Shown here piece by piece: positions 1-11,790 of a stretch of DNA of 64,000 nucleotides. The first letter of the stretch is position 1; every line of letters begins with the position of its first letter. The notes under the pieces are model-generated. The model had not been told where the DNA came from and did no database searches. It worked only from the letters and a program-made list of their open reading frames with translations. The DNA comes from Brachynemurus nebulosus (lineage: Eukaryota > Arthropoda > Insecta > Neuroptera > Myrmeleontidae): assembly GCA_035578155.1 (NCBI GenBank), contig JAPWDM010000006.1:12292305-12356304 (forward strand), read 5' to 3'. A program made the position numbers and the translations under genes.

Positions 1-406
1 TCACATACAATTATTTGATCTTCTGCAAGCCTTGCAGTGCTACATATTGACTACCTAACTAGCTACTTTTGTTCCAGGTTTTTCTAATGACGCCATTTTT
101 ATATAAGTAATTAGATAGTTTTGCAACTGGTTTGTGTTGCTTGCAACGCCATGTTTTTTCAGTTGGAAAATATTGCAATTAGTTACTTTTGAAACAGTTT
201 CGTATTTTTGTCATTAAAATTAAAGGGGAAAAAGTTGACTTTGCACCGTCTAGTTGGTATTTTTTGGTGCAGTTTATCCTCCTGAATAATAAACCGTATC
301 TAACTTAATTTTGAAAAAATCGTCAATTAGATAGTTTTGAAACTCAGCGATTCATTTATATTTATAATTATATTGCGAATTTACTTTTTGTATAAATATG
401 CACCTA
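1..406. other. AT-rich non-coding DNA
   Basis: No open frame, terminal repeat or structured RNA stands out in this stretch. It is uniformly AT-rich. Confidence 0.7.
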
Positions 407-658
407 TACAGCTGTCGACAAAAAGTTGTTGCCACAAAACATACTCATTTGATAGCTTCACGCATAGGCTTCAATATGCGACGGTTGGAAATTGTAAGAA
501 TTATTGAGAGGGTGGGGGGTGTGTGTAACTTATAAGACAAATTAACTTATCAGAGTTCCGATATTTTCTCTCTGGAATTCTAATAGTCCTGTTGAAGATT
601 TATATTTTGTAATAATATTATTTGTCGTAGTGTTTCAATAATTTTTTCCCACAACTGT
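407..658. mobile_element. Possible Tc1/mariner-like MITE
   Basis: The left end begins TACAGCTGTCGACAAAAA. The right end, read on the opposite strand, gives CACAGTTGTGGGAAAAAA. The ends agree imperfectly over about 20 bp, and a TA precedes the left CAG as in Tc1/mariner elements. The clearer element at 7806-7962 has similar ends. No coding capacity is visible. A chance match is possible because the similarity is modest. Confidence 0.3.
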
Positions 659-1630
659 GCATCGTGTATGTAAATATATTTTGTCATAATATCATTTCGT
701 AAGGTATTACAACAAATATTTAACGTATTGCACAATAAAACTGAAGATTTATTGGCGTGTTATTTTGTATTCAAGGAACAGTAAAATAGCTTTTGAACAG
801 TTTTTATTAGTTCTGAATGGTTTCTTCTGTAAACCATGTATTTGGGAACAGACTGAATTCAGACAGTTTTACTAAACAAAAAAATAAATAAACAACATAT
901 TATATAATTAAGCAAGTTCAGTAATTTTGACTAATTAAAAATTATGATCATTCAAAAAATAAAATTTTTTGATAAATTGTATGCAAATTTATATTCTGAT
1001 ACAGTAGCGTACATAAAAATGCTGTCGATTTCAATTAATAAAAATAGTTCAAAAATTGTAGGTTTTATTTAAATATTTTGATCAATTAAATGGTTTAATA
1101 CAAACATAATTTTCTAATAACAAATTATTATATTTACATTTTATTTACCAAAATTGATAACTACAGAAATACTCGTTATAAAATTGTTACAGACCACCAC
1201 AATACATTTATTTATAACCGCAGCTGTACGTCTTAATATTTAATTAGTCAATAAAAGAAAATGATTTAAATAATTCTTTGATGTTCCCAGAATTGTGTTC
1301 AATTTGGCCCAGTCAGTCCGTCAGTCAGTACCTACACAAACAAAAAATTAAATAGATCCTAATTTAATTTAGAATACTTTGTAAAAAAAATTATTTTAAT
1401 GGTATTTAACAGTTAATCGAAAACCATGAATTGCGTGATTAGAGTCAATGAAAAAACCAATTTGGATTTAATAAAAATTTTTGTGGTATAGTATTTTTTT
1501 TTCTGGTCATTCATTAAAATTAATAAATTTTAAATAAACAATGACACCTGAAGGAGGTAGACATTATTAAGGTCACACTGAAAATATGGTGGAAATTAAA
1601 AAAAACATTAACTATTATTTAACTATTTAT
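659..1630. other. AT-rich non-coding DNA
   Basis: Nothing gene-like is seen. A lone TACAGTAG-type end at about 1002 resembles the left end of the 7806 MITE but has no partner nearby. Confidence 0.6.
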
Positions 1631-1690
1631 TAGTAAATAAAAACACTTTACTTTACAAAATACCACTTTTATTGAATATAAAACTCTTAT

Positions 1691-1721
1691 GACATGTTTC
1701 GGTCAATATGACCATTCTCAA
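1691..1721 (-). ncRNA. Degenerate hammerhead-ribozyme-like motif
   Basis: On the minus strand a five-pair stem (GGTCA, loop TAT, TGACC) is followed by GAAACATGTC. This matches hammerhead stem II, the GAAA box, a minimal stem III and the GUC cleavage triplet. The other core box, normally CTGATGA, reads TTGAGAA. Flanking stem I does not pair well. Penelope-like elements are known to carry hammerhead motifs in their terminal repeats, and the position fits. Self-cleavage is unlikely with these core changes. Confidence 0.4.
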
Positions 1722-1978
1722 ACGTGTAAAGATTACATTCAGATTCAATGGGATGATGGGAAATTAGTAGGGATTGAAGTAGTGGGCGGAGTTAAAAACG
1801 AGGAAAACAAGTTTAGGTGAGTTAGAGACATGTGACATATAAACAAATAGAGTAGGAAATGCAGTTGTGTACAAAAATTATAAAACACAAAATAATTGGA
1901 ATTGTAAATATCGGTATAATCTTTTAAAAGTAGATAATTCAGAATTGTGTTTGTAAATTTCTATTACTTCTAAAATAT

Positions 1979-2167
1979 TTATAGTCTGGGTCCTTTATTT
2001 GCTTCGCGTAAAACTGTAACATTTCTCTCCGGTATGTGTCCCGTGTCTACTAAATGTCCGGCAAAAGCGGAGTCAAATTTCTTGTTTCTGTAACATCTGA
2101 AGTGTTCGGCTCTGCGGGTTTCAAAACTTCTGCCAGTTTGACCGATGTAAAGTACTTCAAATGCCCA
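1979..2167 (-). pseudogene. GIY-YIG endonuclease fragment of a Penelope-like element
   Basis: A 62-codon frame, open from a stop just upstream to a TAA, ends where such proteins end. Residues 6-17 read LYIGQTGRSFET. This is the YIG half of the GIY-YIG signature followed by the conserved RSFxTR segment. An EH pair at residues 21-22 and a GHL-V-TGH segment near residues 37-44 follow. In Penelope-like elements this domain sits C-terminal to the reverse transcriptase and nicks target DNA. The GIY strand, the upstream CxxC region and the whole reverse transcriptase are absent, so the fragment cannot be active. No start codon belongs to it. The intact frame over 62 codons suggests a fairly recent insertion compared with the degenerate copy at about 43990-44130. 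Confidence 0.82.
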
Positions 2168-2173
2168 TCATAG

Positions 2174-3269
2174 TGGAAAGTAAACATTCATTTATGGTAA
2201 AGTTAGTTACTAAGTCATTTAAAACGGTTTTTAAAGCATTTTATGAGTACATTACATAAGTATATAAATAAATTATTGTATTATTCAGTTTTTTCTACAC
2301 GTGTATGTATTGCAATTTTTGTAATATTACAAAAAAAATGAAATAATATGTTTAAAAATGTTCCCACGTGTAAACTTCTATAGGGAAATCTTGACGTTTT
2401 GAATTATAGGTATATTTCCTATATATGAAACTTTTTTTCATGCGGTCCCTATGCACCGCATAAAGAGAGACTATACTGTACTCACAATATTATGTAGCTA
2501 TATCTAAGTTTGTACCTATTTATGTATTTATTAACCAATTATGATATTGTCTACTTCGCGTACATTGCTGGTAATGAACGATGCTAATTAAATATCCGGC
2601 TGAAGATGTTGCACCATTGGAGCGCATCAACCCGCGTGTGCAGGTGCGGGGGGGAGGGGGGTGCAGCACTACGCTCAGTGCGCTGCGCTAAACAATCACG
2701 AGATGACTTTATATGCAAGTAAGTACAATACTTGGTAATAAGCCACCTTGATCATATCGATACCGTTAAAATAAAAGTCATATAATATTTAATTTAATAT
2801 TTATTATAAATTATTTTTTATTAATTATTAATTATATTTATATCTGTATGAATATGACACGTTTGATCAAGCTTGGTAGAATTTAAAAGCTTTAAAAATT
2901 TATTAAGTATGTCTCACTTTCAGTATAGTTTAAATGTTATTATTTAATATTTCGTTATTATTATTATGGTTTTGAAATCAGTTAAATTTATCAGTAAAAA
3001 TTTTTTGTTTTATTTTTGTCATGTTTATTTACAATGAAACATTTTATACCATTTTCTCGCTGTAAAAACTCGTGTTAATTTTATTTACATAATATATAAT
3101 ATCGTATTACAATTTTTATTTCAATATGATGTGGGTGGAGGACAAGGGAAGTGGTGCAAGCGTTAGGATTTGGTAAGTATTGTATTTGTAGGTATATATT
3201 TGGTCATCCGGACTTTTAATGGGAAACTATAAAAAACTTTCACAAGCATTGATAGTCCTATGATCCAGT
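2174..3269. other. AT-rich DNA with a short GC-rich island
   Basis: This is mostly AT-rich without ORFs. At 2600-2700 a GC-rich patch contains a G-run and GTGCGCTGCGC-like sequence, possibly regulatory. At 2424-2470 lies an R2-family copy: a GAAACTTTTTTT lead followed by the imperfect palindrome ATGCGGTCCCTATGCACCGCAT. Confidence 0.5.
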
Positions 3270-3515
3270 CGGTAAAGACTGACTGATTGACAGACAACGC
3301 ACAGCCTAAACCGTTGGATTTAGAAGAATGAAATTTTGCATAGGAGTTCTCTATGTAACGTAGGTGAGCACTAAGAAAGGATTTTTGAAAATTCGTTCTG
3401 TAAGTGGGTGTAATGGAGGCTGAAAATTTGTACTCTTATTTAATGAATCTTTAATTTTGACTGACAGACAGCGCACAACCTAAACTGTTGGGTTTAGAAG
3501 GACGAATTTTATTCC
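3270..3515. repeat. Interspersed repeat with a duplicated module
   Basis: Two related modules of about 55-65 bp begin at about 3280 and 3458, in direct orientation. Each runs from a GACTGA..GACAGAC motif through CGCACA-CCTAAAC-GTTGG to TTTAGAAG-A-GAA. GACAGACA-type motifs followed by this segment are typical of non-coding insect interspersed repeats. No coding potential is seen. Confidence 0.5.
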
Positions 3516-4396
3516 TTAAGGGGTTAAAACAGAAAATGAAAGTTCATATGGGAAGTTCGTCACTTTTGAAGTTAGAAACGTGGATATTGATTTAGGCTTT
3601 TGAAAACCATTAAAAGTGAGCAGAAAGTGGGTACCTAATAAAAAGATGTTGTCGATGGGAAATATAAATAAAATAGCAAATGTTGCTGGTTCGAATTGTA
3701 AAAGTGTAATTTTTATAAGCTGAAGTTACTCAAGAATTTGATTATTGATTAGTCGTTAACTAACTAACAAATCAACTTAAACAAAATTGTTGAAATTCAT
3801 GTTCAAAATGTCCCGATTTGAATTGAAAATATAATTTACAATCTAGCAAAGATTTTTCAGTTTGTTTGTTAGTTGTGCGAGTTTAACCGAAACACCAGGT
3901 ATATGAAATTTATTGTGCGTACAATATATATACATGATCTATGTGAATCAGTCGGATCAATTTTATTACATAAAGTTATGATTAATGCTATTGCTATATG
4001 TATGTACGCAATATGATTGTGTTTCCTTTTTTATATAAAATACCTAAAGAGCTAAACTAACCTTTATAGTTTCTGCTGATGTGATTCTCTGCTCTTGTCT
4101 CTAATCGAACCGGATTATAGAAATGTTTTATTTTGAAAACTGGTCTATTAATGGCTACCAACAGTGAACTGGTAATGCACTAATGTCTTTTACTAACAAA
4201 CGGCGATATTACATACAAAATAATATTAAGAACAAAAGTTGAATATAGTAATTTTTTTAGTCTTCCTATTTTTCCTGAGACTCTATTATTCCTTAATGGA
4301 AATTGGGTATGAACATCGTATGAGAGAGGTTTTTGGTTTTATACAATCGACGTCAAAGAATCTTGTCTCTTAATTCGTGTCCAGTACCTACACAGT
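3516..4396. other. AT-rich non-coding DNA
   Basis: No ORF, terminal repeat pair or structured RNA could be recognised. Confidence 0.6.
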
Positions 4397-4399
4397 CTA

Positions 4400-4525
4400 G
4401 TGATTAGAGCTTGGATACCGGTATTCCGGTACTACCGAAAAACCGGAATACCGGAAATTTTTAAACGTTTTGTAAAACCGGTATTAAAATTTCAAATACC
4501 GCAATTTCGGTTTCGGTATTAACAA
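4400..4525. repeat. ACCGGTAT-rich palindromic repeat, truncated hAT-like element
   Basis: The left end TAGTGATTAGAGC resembles a hAT terminus. It is followed by many copies of the self-complementary core ACCGGTAT and its variants (CCGGAATACCGG, TTTCGGTTTCGG). A matching right end and an 8-bp target duplication were sought and not found, so the copy is probably truncated. Confidence 0.45.
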
Positions 4526-4682
4526 AATCAAATACTTTATATATTACATATTTTGAATATTTTTTTTACATTGGATTTACAACATAAATTTTATTACAAT
4601 GTCTTTAGTTTTGCTTAATGTTTTCCATATGTGCAGATGACCAGATATCTTATTCATATTGTTTCATAATTCTGGAATATTT

Positions 4683-6200
4683 TTAATTCAGGAAATTGTT
4701 TTTCAGACAAAATTAGTCATTAGTCGAAAATATCGAGCATAGAATAGCCGACGAATCGACTAAATTTTTAATCGAATTGATAATTATTAGGATAACCCTT
4801 TGTAACAGTTTCAAAAACAATGTTTTCTTTTGAAAAAATCATACATACAGTTAATTTTTTAAGGTTTCATTTTTTTGGAAGTCTAATAAATAATATAGAA
4901 AAATACATTGCTAATGGGGTGTGGCACACAGCTTCCTCGTACTCGTAAAAGACTTTAAAACAGTATTCTACCAAATATATATACTGTGAAAATATATTTT
5001 CCCTTTAAAGTTCACAAAAAAATTGTTGTAACTCAAAATACTTAAAGATTAAATTACAAAATAATAGGAAAAATATTTTAGAAACTAACCCCCAATATAC
5101 TTTAAAAATTTGAGCGAAATGGGACTAGCAGTAAAGAAGATATTGACATTTAATGGGATTTCATGGTAGCGCCGTGGATACTATTACTCCGAATGCAATG
5201 AAATTTATAGGGGACCATCTATTAGGAACCAGACCGCATAATTTCTGACAATTTCATAAAAAAAAATTGAATAGCTCAGAAGTTATGCCATTTGATGCAA
5301 TTTAGTATATTAATGGAATGACATGGTAGCGGCGTAGCTACCGTTACTCCGATTTCGATTAAATTCATATAGGGGACCATCTAAGAACCAAACTGCATAA
5401 TTTCGGAAAATATCATTAAAAAACAATCGAATAGTTCAAAAGTTATACCACTTGGTGCAAATTAGTAACACATAGGCGGATAGACAGACAGACGGACGGA
5501 CAGCACACCAAACCAAAATTGTTCAGGAAGCTTTAAAACGTAAAAAGTGGGTAAAACATTTTATTTTGGAGGGAAACAATTTTAATTTTTCAAAAGTGAT
5601 TACAATGCTTTCGCTACTCTATAGTAGTCTCGGAAGCAATTAATAAATTAGTCGTTGCTAGTCATTTAAAAAAAAAATTAATAATTTTAGTCATTTAGTC
5701 GAAAGTAAAATAGTCGACTAAAAAATGACTAAATAGTAAATGTAAATATAATTAGTCGATTAGTCGGTTTAGTCGACTAATTTTGTTTACATTTAGTCAT
5801 AATTTAGTCGACTATTTTACCTTCGATTAAATGACTAAAAACGACTAATTTAACAATTTTTCTGTATTATATATTGCACCTTCAAAAAATGGAAACTAAA
5901 AAAATTATCTATCTGTATGATTTTTCACTGTTATGTGATTAATATATTCTGATATTTCATATCTTTCTTTTTCTTAAACGAAAAAAAAAAAAAATATTAA
6001 AAGTCAATAATTAAACTCAAAGGAAAATCTCGTTTTTGAATGAGTTACATACATAGGTTACCATATTCATGAATTCGACTAAAAATTTAGTCGCTTAGTC
6101 GACTACTCTGTGCTCGACATTTGTGACTAATGACTAATTTTATCTGAAAAACAATTTTAGTCAATTAATCGAGTAACTGCTCCTCGGCTCGACATCACTA
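4683..6200. mobile_element. TAGTCGACTA-rich foldback element split by an R3 insertion
   Basis: The left arm (about 4683-4770) and the right arm (about 6070-6160, inverted) share more than 80 bp, including TTTTTCAGA-AAAATTAGTC and a CGACTAAATTTTT segment. The interior at 5640-5850 is packed with TAGTCGACTA and its complements. The right end is CTCGACATCACTA, the hAT-like terminus also seen in the 58632-58859 copy. The left terminus is lost. Both copies share GTCGACTATTTTACCTTCGA internally. An R3 repeat occupies about 4908-5645. Confidence 0.65.
4908..5645 (+). repeat. R3 interspersed repeat with an internal tandem duplication
   Basis: The family runs from TAATGGGGTGTGGCACACAG to TAGTAGTCTCGGAAGCAA. 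It matches 50601-51125 (inverted) almost end to end, and in part 9465-9835 and 12885-13170. Inside are two related modules with a period of about 162 bp (about 5150-5310 and 5312-5470). Each holds CATGGTAGCG, an ATTACTCCG or GTTACTCCG segment and GGGGACCATCTA. A GACAGACAGACGGACGGAC track follows. It is non-coding. Confidence 0.65.
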
Positions 6201-6836
6201 AATAGTTACTACACACTATTGATGAATTTGGCGAACTTGTATTCGCACCCATAATATTTTGTTTGGCTTTTAATCTCGGTTTGAATCATAACAATAAAGA
6301 ATAAAATCACATATACATATGCTCACATACATATGTATGTGTGTGTGTGTGTATGAACTTGTAAATAAATGTAGCCATTAGCCATAATTGACCTTAGAAA
6401 TCAATATAGATTTTCTATAATATATTTAAATGTTCATTCTACACATACGCTTAAGTCGTAAGTACATATGTATATGTGCCTGTACACTGGGCACTGGTCA
6501 GTAGTGGGCACAGTCGTGCGAATGTATAATATTTTGTTGGTTGGTGGACCAAACAGTAGGGGAAACGTGGGTGGCATAAGGGGTATTCGAATAAAAGTAA
6601 TTGTTAGTCAAAAATCGCACAATTTTTTTTCTTATGGATGATTCGATTGATAATTAATACTCACAGATAGTCCTTTTCATAAATATTGCGCACAAAATTA
6701 AACGATTAACCTCTCTGAAGCTGAAATTTTGGTGGATCATTTTCTTGTGCCACCTCTCCCCTAATTCAATGGTATTACATGAACCTGAATTGGAACCTCT
6801 ACGCCTCTAGGTAATTATTACGTATCAATACAACCA

Positions 6837-6884
<48 letters not shown>

Positions 6885-7062
6885 GTAGCCAATAACCATG
6901 TGTATAACGCCTTTTTGACATTCTGGTGATGAATTTTTGAAAATTTTTCAATTTTCAACTGAAAAATATATAAAAGAATAAAATAAGAATTATTTCTGTT
7001 AGTATTGCTTGTATTTTTAGGACGAATTTCGGTGATTTATGGTAAGTTCGTGATCCCAAGGG
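6201..7062. other. AT-rich DNA with microsatellites
   Basis: An ACATATG/CATATGTATGTGTG cluster lies at about 6305-6355 and a pure (AT)n run at 6841-6882. No gene is seen. Confidence 0.6.
6841..6882. repeat. (AT)n microsatellite
   Basis: Uninterrupted AT dinucleotides, about 21 units. Confidence 0.95.
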
Positions 7063-7436
7063 TAGTTATGAGCAAAATTAGTCTTGGTCTTGCAGTCTTG
7101 TCTTGGTCTTGCATTTTTTGCAAGACCAAGACTAAGACCAAGACTATGTATACCAAGAGCAAGACCAAGACCAAGACTCAAGTGAGCAAGACCGAGACAA
7201 AAACAAGAAAAAAGCAAGACTCTTGCTAAACTATTTAAATAGTTTGAAAGTATAATTAATACCGTAAAGAGAGAAAATTCTGATTTTGGAAGAAAAAAAT
7301 TCGCTAATAAAAAAATGCAAGAAAGTGCAAGATTTTTTAGCAATACCAAGACCAAGACCAAGACCAAGATTCTTAATGCAAGACCAAGACCAAGATTACC
7401 AAGTCTTGGTCTTGGTCTTGCATTTGCTCATCACTG
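7063..7436. mobile_element. hAT-like MITE of the CAAGAC-hexamer family, copy 1
   Basis: Ends are TAGTTATGAGCAAA on the left and, inverted, CAGTGATGAGCAAA on the right. They are flanked by an 8-bp direct repeat, CCCAAGGG (7055-7062) and CCCAAGGA (7437-7444), with one mismatch. Eight-base duplications and a TAGNG/CAGNG start are hAT hallmarks. The body consists of CAAGAC-type hexamers in one direction and GTCTTG in the other, around a unique core (about 7225-7320). The hexamers create spurious frames rich in Leu-Val or Gln-Asp. No transposase is present. Confidence 0.85.
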
Positions 7437-7805
7437 CCCAAGGAAGCATTACTGGAAACATATTATACCAAATAAAAATAATATGTCTTAATAAATTTTA
7501 AAACATGTTATTACGAGTAAGATAATATGTTAGACACCAATATATCTGCAGATATTGTTAGTTTTTTTCTATTAAGGCTTCATTTTATTATTTAAATGGA
7601 TTCAAATCAGATCAGCCAATAGATTAACCTCGCTTATTGCCGCGATTTCTATTGTTTCGATTGAATTTACAATTATTATTGGCTTATTGGACTTCTAGCT
7701 AGATGGTGATTTTCTATCGGTGAATGTGAATAAGTCTTGATCACGATAATATGATACACTGATTTCGATATACACATATAGAGAATACATAATTCATTAT
7801 TACAG
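7437..7805. other. AT-rich non-coding DNA
   Basis: Nothing recognisable apart from the hAT target duplication at its left edge. Confidence 0.6.
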
Positions 7806-7962
7806 TACAGTAGTGGACATAAAAATTGTAACATTTTTTTTTTTTGAGTAAACGATACGTTTTGGGCTTAGTGATATGTTAATAATTTTGAAAGTGATTG
7901 TCAGAATTTGGTAAAGATTTCCTCCTACAAGGACTGTGAATAAAGTTTTGTCTACAACTGTA
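7806..7962. mobile_element. Tc1/mariner-like MITE
   Basis: The left end TACAGTAGTGGACATAAAA and the inverted right end TACAGTTGTAGACAAAA form imperfect terminal repeats bounded by TA. At 157 bp it can only be non-autonomous. The short minus-strand frame across it is not a gene. Confidence 0.5.
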
Positions 7963-9464
7963 CCTACATGTGTTTTATACATTTAAAAAAATAGTAAATG
8001 ATTGTATTTTGAACTATTCTTTACTTGGTAATCAACTTACTAAACGTGTTTGTTCAGTGGGGCTAGAATAATGATGTGAGTGGCGACTGTTATAGACAAC
8101 AAGTCTAAAAGATGAATGTTAAACACTGTGTGCTGCTATATATTTTCAAAAAAATGGTACCTAAAACGGAAATTTTAAAATTTAATCTTGTTTTTAACGC
8201 TCCGTACCAAAATTGGGCTAAATCGAAAAATTGGGAAAAATTTAGCCACTAAAGTTTAAAAATGAGGTTTCAGAGTGTGCGGAACACTATTTGCGCAAGT
8301 ATCACTTGCACTTAACCGATTTTTATATTGTTTGTACGCATATAAATATTTTTCAAAACGATTTCTCAGATTTCTCTCGTAAGTAATTGCGGGACTGATG
8401 TTTGTCCTTGTGTATTTTTCAAAGAAAAAAACCTGAATTCCCTATTATAGATTGTCTATTTCAATTATTGGCGACAAAAAAATGGTGACTTCTTGCGAGA
8501 TAGTCTCTTTGTTTGTCTTCTTCTCTGATTTAATTTTTTGTTAGCAGAATTTATAATTACAAATTCGCATTTTGCTCTAGTAGAGTCGCGATACTTAAGC
8601 TGCCGCAAATTCTTTCTATAAATTTTTACCATTTTAAAAAAGTGGTTACGTTGCGCTGAAGACAACATTGTTGCAAAAAAATTCAATATTATTAGGTATT
8701 GTTATTGTCTCTATGTTTGAATAAGCACAAAAAAAAGCTATAAAAGTAGCGTGCCCTAAATGGTAGTCAATGCAACATATTTTAAGCGCAGCGACCTTAA
8801 TCGTTCTTGGAAACTACTTACAGGCTTTGGTACGACCCTGTACTGCGCCAATACAAGTTTCACACATATATTTATTTAATATGAATATAATAGAACCGAT
8901 ATTATATCTTTACAAGTTTACAATGTATTATATTGAAATAATTACACTAATGTTTTGTTTAAGTCAACATCGTATATAAGGAATTTGAGTGCTACCAAAA
9001 CGAACAGGCTTCTATCGACTAGCGAGAATGCTGTGTATTGCAAATACATTAAGAAATTGAAGCAATAAAAATGGACTGATGTGATTACTTTAATGGTGGG
9101 CAAACCATTAATAAACAAATCTCCGTGTTTACAAATTAGGTTTAATAAAATGGAGTCATAACTTCACAATTTAATGCCTACGGTATAGAAAACATATGTT
9201 AATATGTTCGATTCAGTACACAGTGGAAACAAGGATAACTTTGAGAAAAGGATATAGTACAAACTACCTCTTACCTTTCTTAATCGGTTATATAACTATG
9301 GAAATTAAGAAAAAACTGATTGGGTAGTTGTTTTTTAATGTAAAATCAATTTGTATAAGGAAATTTAAAAAAAAAAAAAACCGAAAAACTATATTAGACG
9401 TATCAAACTGCCAAGTTTTTCGGTTTCCTAGTAACAAGAAAACCAAGGAGCCCATTTTATAAAC
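7963..9464. other. AT-rich non-coding DNA
   Basis: No coding exon or terminal-repeat pair was recognised. A short inverted repeat, CCGAAAAACT with AGTTTTTCGG, sits near 9382-9424. Confidence 0.5.
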
Positions 9465-9835
9465 CCAGAGTTAACATATTTTATGTACTGAAATTTCTAA
9501 GGGATCATATTATGGCCTTACCCCAAAATACTTTCACAATTTGAGCGAAATAGGACTGGTAGTATAAGTAGGTATGACTGCGATTACTCCGATTACGAAG
9601 AAATTTGTAGAAGACCATCTGAGCACACAATTTCTAAACATTTAATCAAAAATTATTTTGTGCGATTTTCGGACACACAGATACACAGACAGACACGAAA
9701 CCAAAATTGTTTAGAAAACTCTAAAAATGTAAAATGTGCCCGAAAATTGTCATTTTGGATGGAACAAAAATTATCATATTTCAAAAGAGTGATCACAATG
9801 TTTCGGCTGTTTTAGTAGTCTCGGAAACAAAATAA
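9465..9835 (+). repeat. R3 interspersed repeat, divergent copy
   Basis: It shares the order AATTTGAGCGAAAT-GGACT, GATTACTCCGATT, GACCATCTGA, the ACAGACAGACA track, ACCAAAATTGTT and TTTTAGTAGTCTCGGAAAC with the copy at 4908-5645. Confidence 0.6.
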
Positions 9836-11559
9836 CTATTTTAAACAGAGAAATAAATTTTAAAAAAAGCATGGTCATTGATGGTTTATATAAACTTAGA
9901 ACATTTGCTAAACTTATTCAAATCATTACTGTAATAATTATAACGATGCGTATATTATATTATGTATCTATACAAGAATATGATTATTCAGATTAGTGAT
10001 GGGTCATGCGATGAAGAAATTGATATTTCTTATTATTAAAATATTCTGAGATATTAATGGTTATCAGAATGTATACAATTCCTTCAATTATTTTTGAATA
10101 TAATTTGGTTCTTTTTTTTTAGGGGGTAACTTCAAATAATTTTAAAAATCACTTTTTAATTTGACTGAAATTTAAACTCAGTACTCATTGAACTGATTAT
10201 GTGGCCTCTTATAGTTATATTTTTCATTAATTGAGAACGTATATCGATACATCCAGTACCGGCACATTTTTTAATTTAATTTAAATTTCCAAATAATTAT
10301 TTGAATTTTCTATATAAACCAATAATTTTTCTTGAAGAATTCGATTCCTTCACTGATGACGTATTGATTCTTGTAATTTTTTGTGGGGCTGATTAAAACA
10401 TCGAATTACGCTTGAAAAAGAGAAAATATTTTTTATAGAAATCAAACAAAAATTTCTTTTAGATGAGTCATAAATTTTATGAATCATTTATAACTTGTTT
10501 CGACGAAAAAAAAAAAACAGTTAAATGATTAAGTGAAGAGAGAATCACCTAAAGAAAAATTTGTCGCTGGACAGAAATTCCGTTTTGAATCGGATTCTTT
10601 TGAATTTTAATTTACATACATTCCGACATATTCTAAAAATCATAATTTTTGGCTAAAATTTTTTAAATGTTATAGCAGGTTATTGGATAATTTTATTGTT
10701 CTTAAGGTAAAGTAAAAAATAATTTTTCTAGGGAAAATTTTCAAATTTTCTGTAATTGTTATTCAGAATACAGCATATAAGTTTCATAGAAAATTCATAA
10801 CTCAAAACACTCAAAATCTCACGATTTCCTTTTTAAAAATTGCGTTTCTAAACAAGATTAAGCATTAATTTACACATGACAACATTTTATTTCATTTTTT
10901 ATAATATTATAAAAATTATGTAATAGCTTACATATACATATACATATACTTACATATCCCAATGGAATATCTTAAAATCTTTATGTCAGGTGTGTATTTT
11001 AGTACTTTTGTATTTGTATATATATGAACGGATATCACATAACAAATAATAATAATAATAATAATTCTTTAAAACAAATAAAATTAGTTAATGGGTTTGT
11101 ACTTATGAATAAATATTGACTCAGTAATAATAAGAATTTCATACGTCGTATGCAGATATTTACACTACTCTTCATAAAATAAGGTACCACAATACCTGTT
11201 CATTAAAAAATATGAAGCAATCTAATTTCAATCTTTTAACCATACGAATGTACAATTTACAATCTTAATCGAATAATATATATAATTTTATGGCGATCTT
11301 TCCATTTTTAGGGTCCCAGTGAAGTTAAAAAATGGCCATTAAAATGCATAATATGAATCAAAATCAGTAGACAGTAAGAAATTTAAACATTTACTATAAT
11401 AACTTTCTTTGATAAAAATACTTTTTAGTGGCTTTTAAGCATTTAATCAATACATTGCATAAGAACATAAGTCATTGCATCATTTAATTTTTTTACAGAT
11501 GTATTTTTCAAAATTTTCATAATATAAAAATGAAATAAAATATTTCTACATGTAAATTA
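9836..11559. other. AT-rich DNA with R2 fragments
   Basis: An inverted R2-like segment lies near 10780-10870 (CATAACTCAAAACACTCAAAA). An (AAT)n run lies at about 11046-11066. No gene is seen. Confidence 0.5.
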
Positions 11560-11790
11560 AGGCTTTATCTTGTTTAGAAAAGCAATTTCTATTGAAATTG
11601 TGAGGTTTTGAGCGTTTTGAGTTATGAATTTTCGATGAAACTTTTTTTATGCGGTCCCGATCCTCCGCATAAAAAAAGTTTTTTTTACAATCTGCACTGA
11701 ATTAATCTTTTTAAAGCTATTTATGATATTTTTTTTGTGCGATTCTTTTTATGCGGTCCCTATCCACCGTATAGAAAAAGGTTCAGCTGT
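11560..11790 (+). repeat. R2 interspersed repeat, two palindromic ends in tandem
   Basis: The family leads with GCTTTATCTTGTTTAGAAAA and GAGCGTTTTGAGTTATGA and ends in TTTATGCGGTCCC..CCGCATAAA, a short imperfect palindrome. The terminal palindrome occurs at about 11645-11680 and again at 11745-11782. Other copies lie at 2424-2470, about 27150-27215 and 51985-52112. It is non-coding and of unknown class. Confidence 0.6.

Larger units (their letters stand above)
1631..2173 (-). mobile_element. Penelope-like element, 3' fragment
   Basis: Read on the minus strand, this holds the C-terminal part of a GIY-YIG endonuclease (1979-2167), a spacer of about 230 bp, a degenerate hammerhead-like motif near 1691-1721, and a terminal segment with AATAAAAGTGGTATTTT and AAAGTGTTTTTATTTACT. 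The order endonuclease, 3' untranslated region, ribozyme-bearing terminal repeat is that of Penelope-like retroelements. The reverse transcriptase part is missing, so this is a 5'-truncated copy. A second copy at 43562-44135 has the same order on the same strand and aligns through the spacer, for example at TACTCTATTT. Confidence 0.85.

Noticed and set aside
7005..7501. Frames with LVLVLV or QDQDQD runs, also near 39.6 and 61.9 kb
   Set aside because: They follow the hexamer arrays of the hAT MITE in every frame, so they are not genes.
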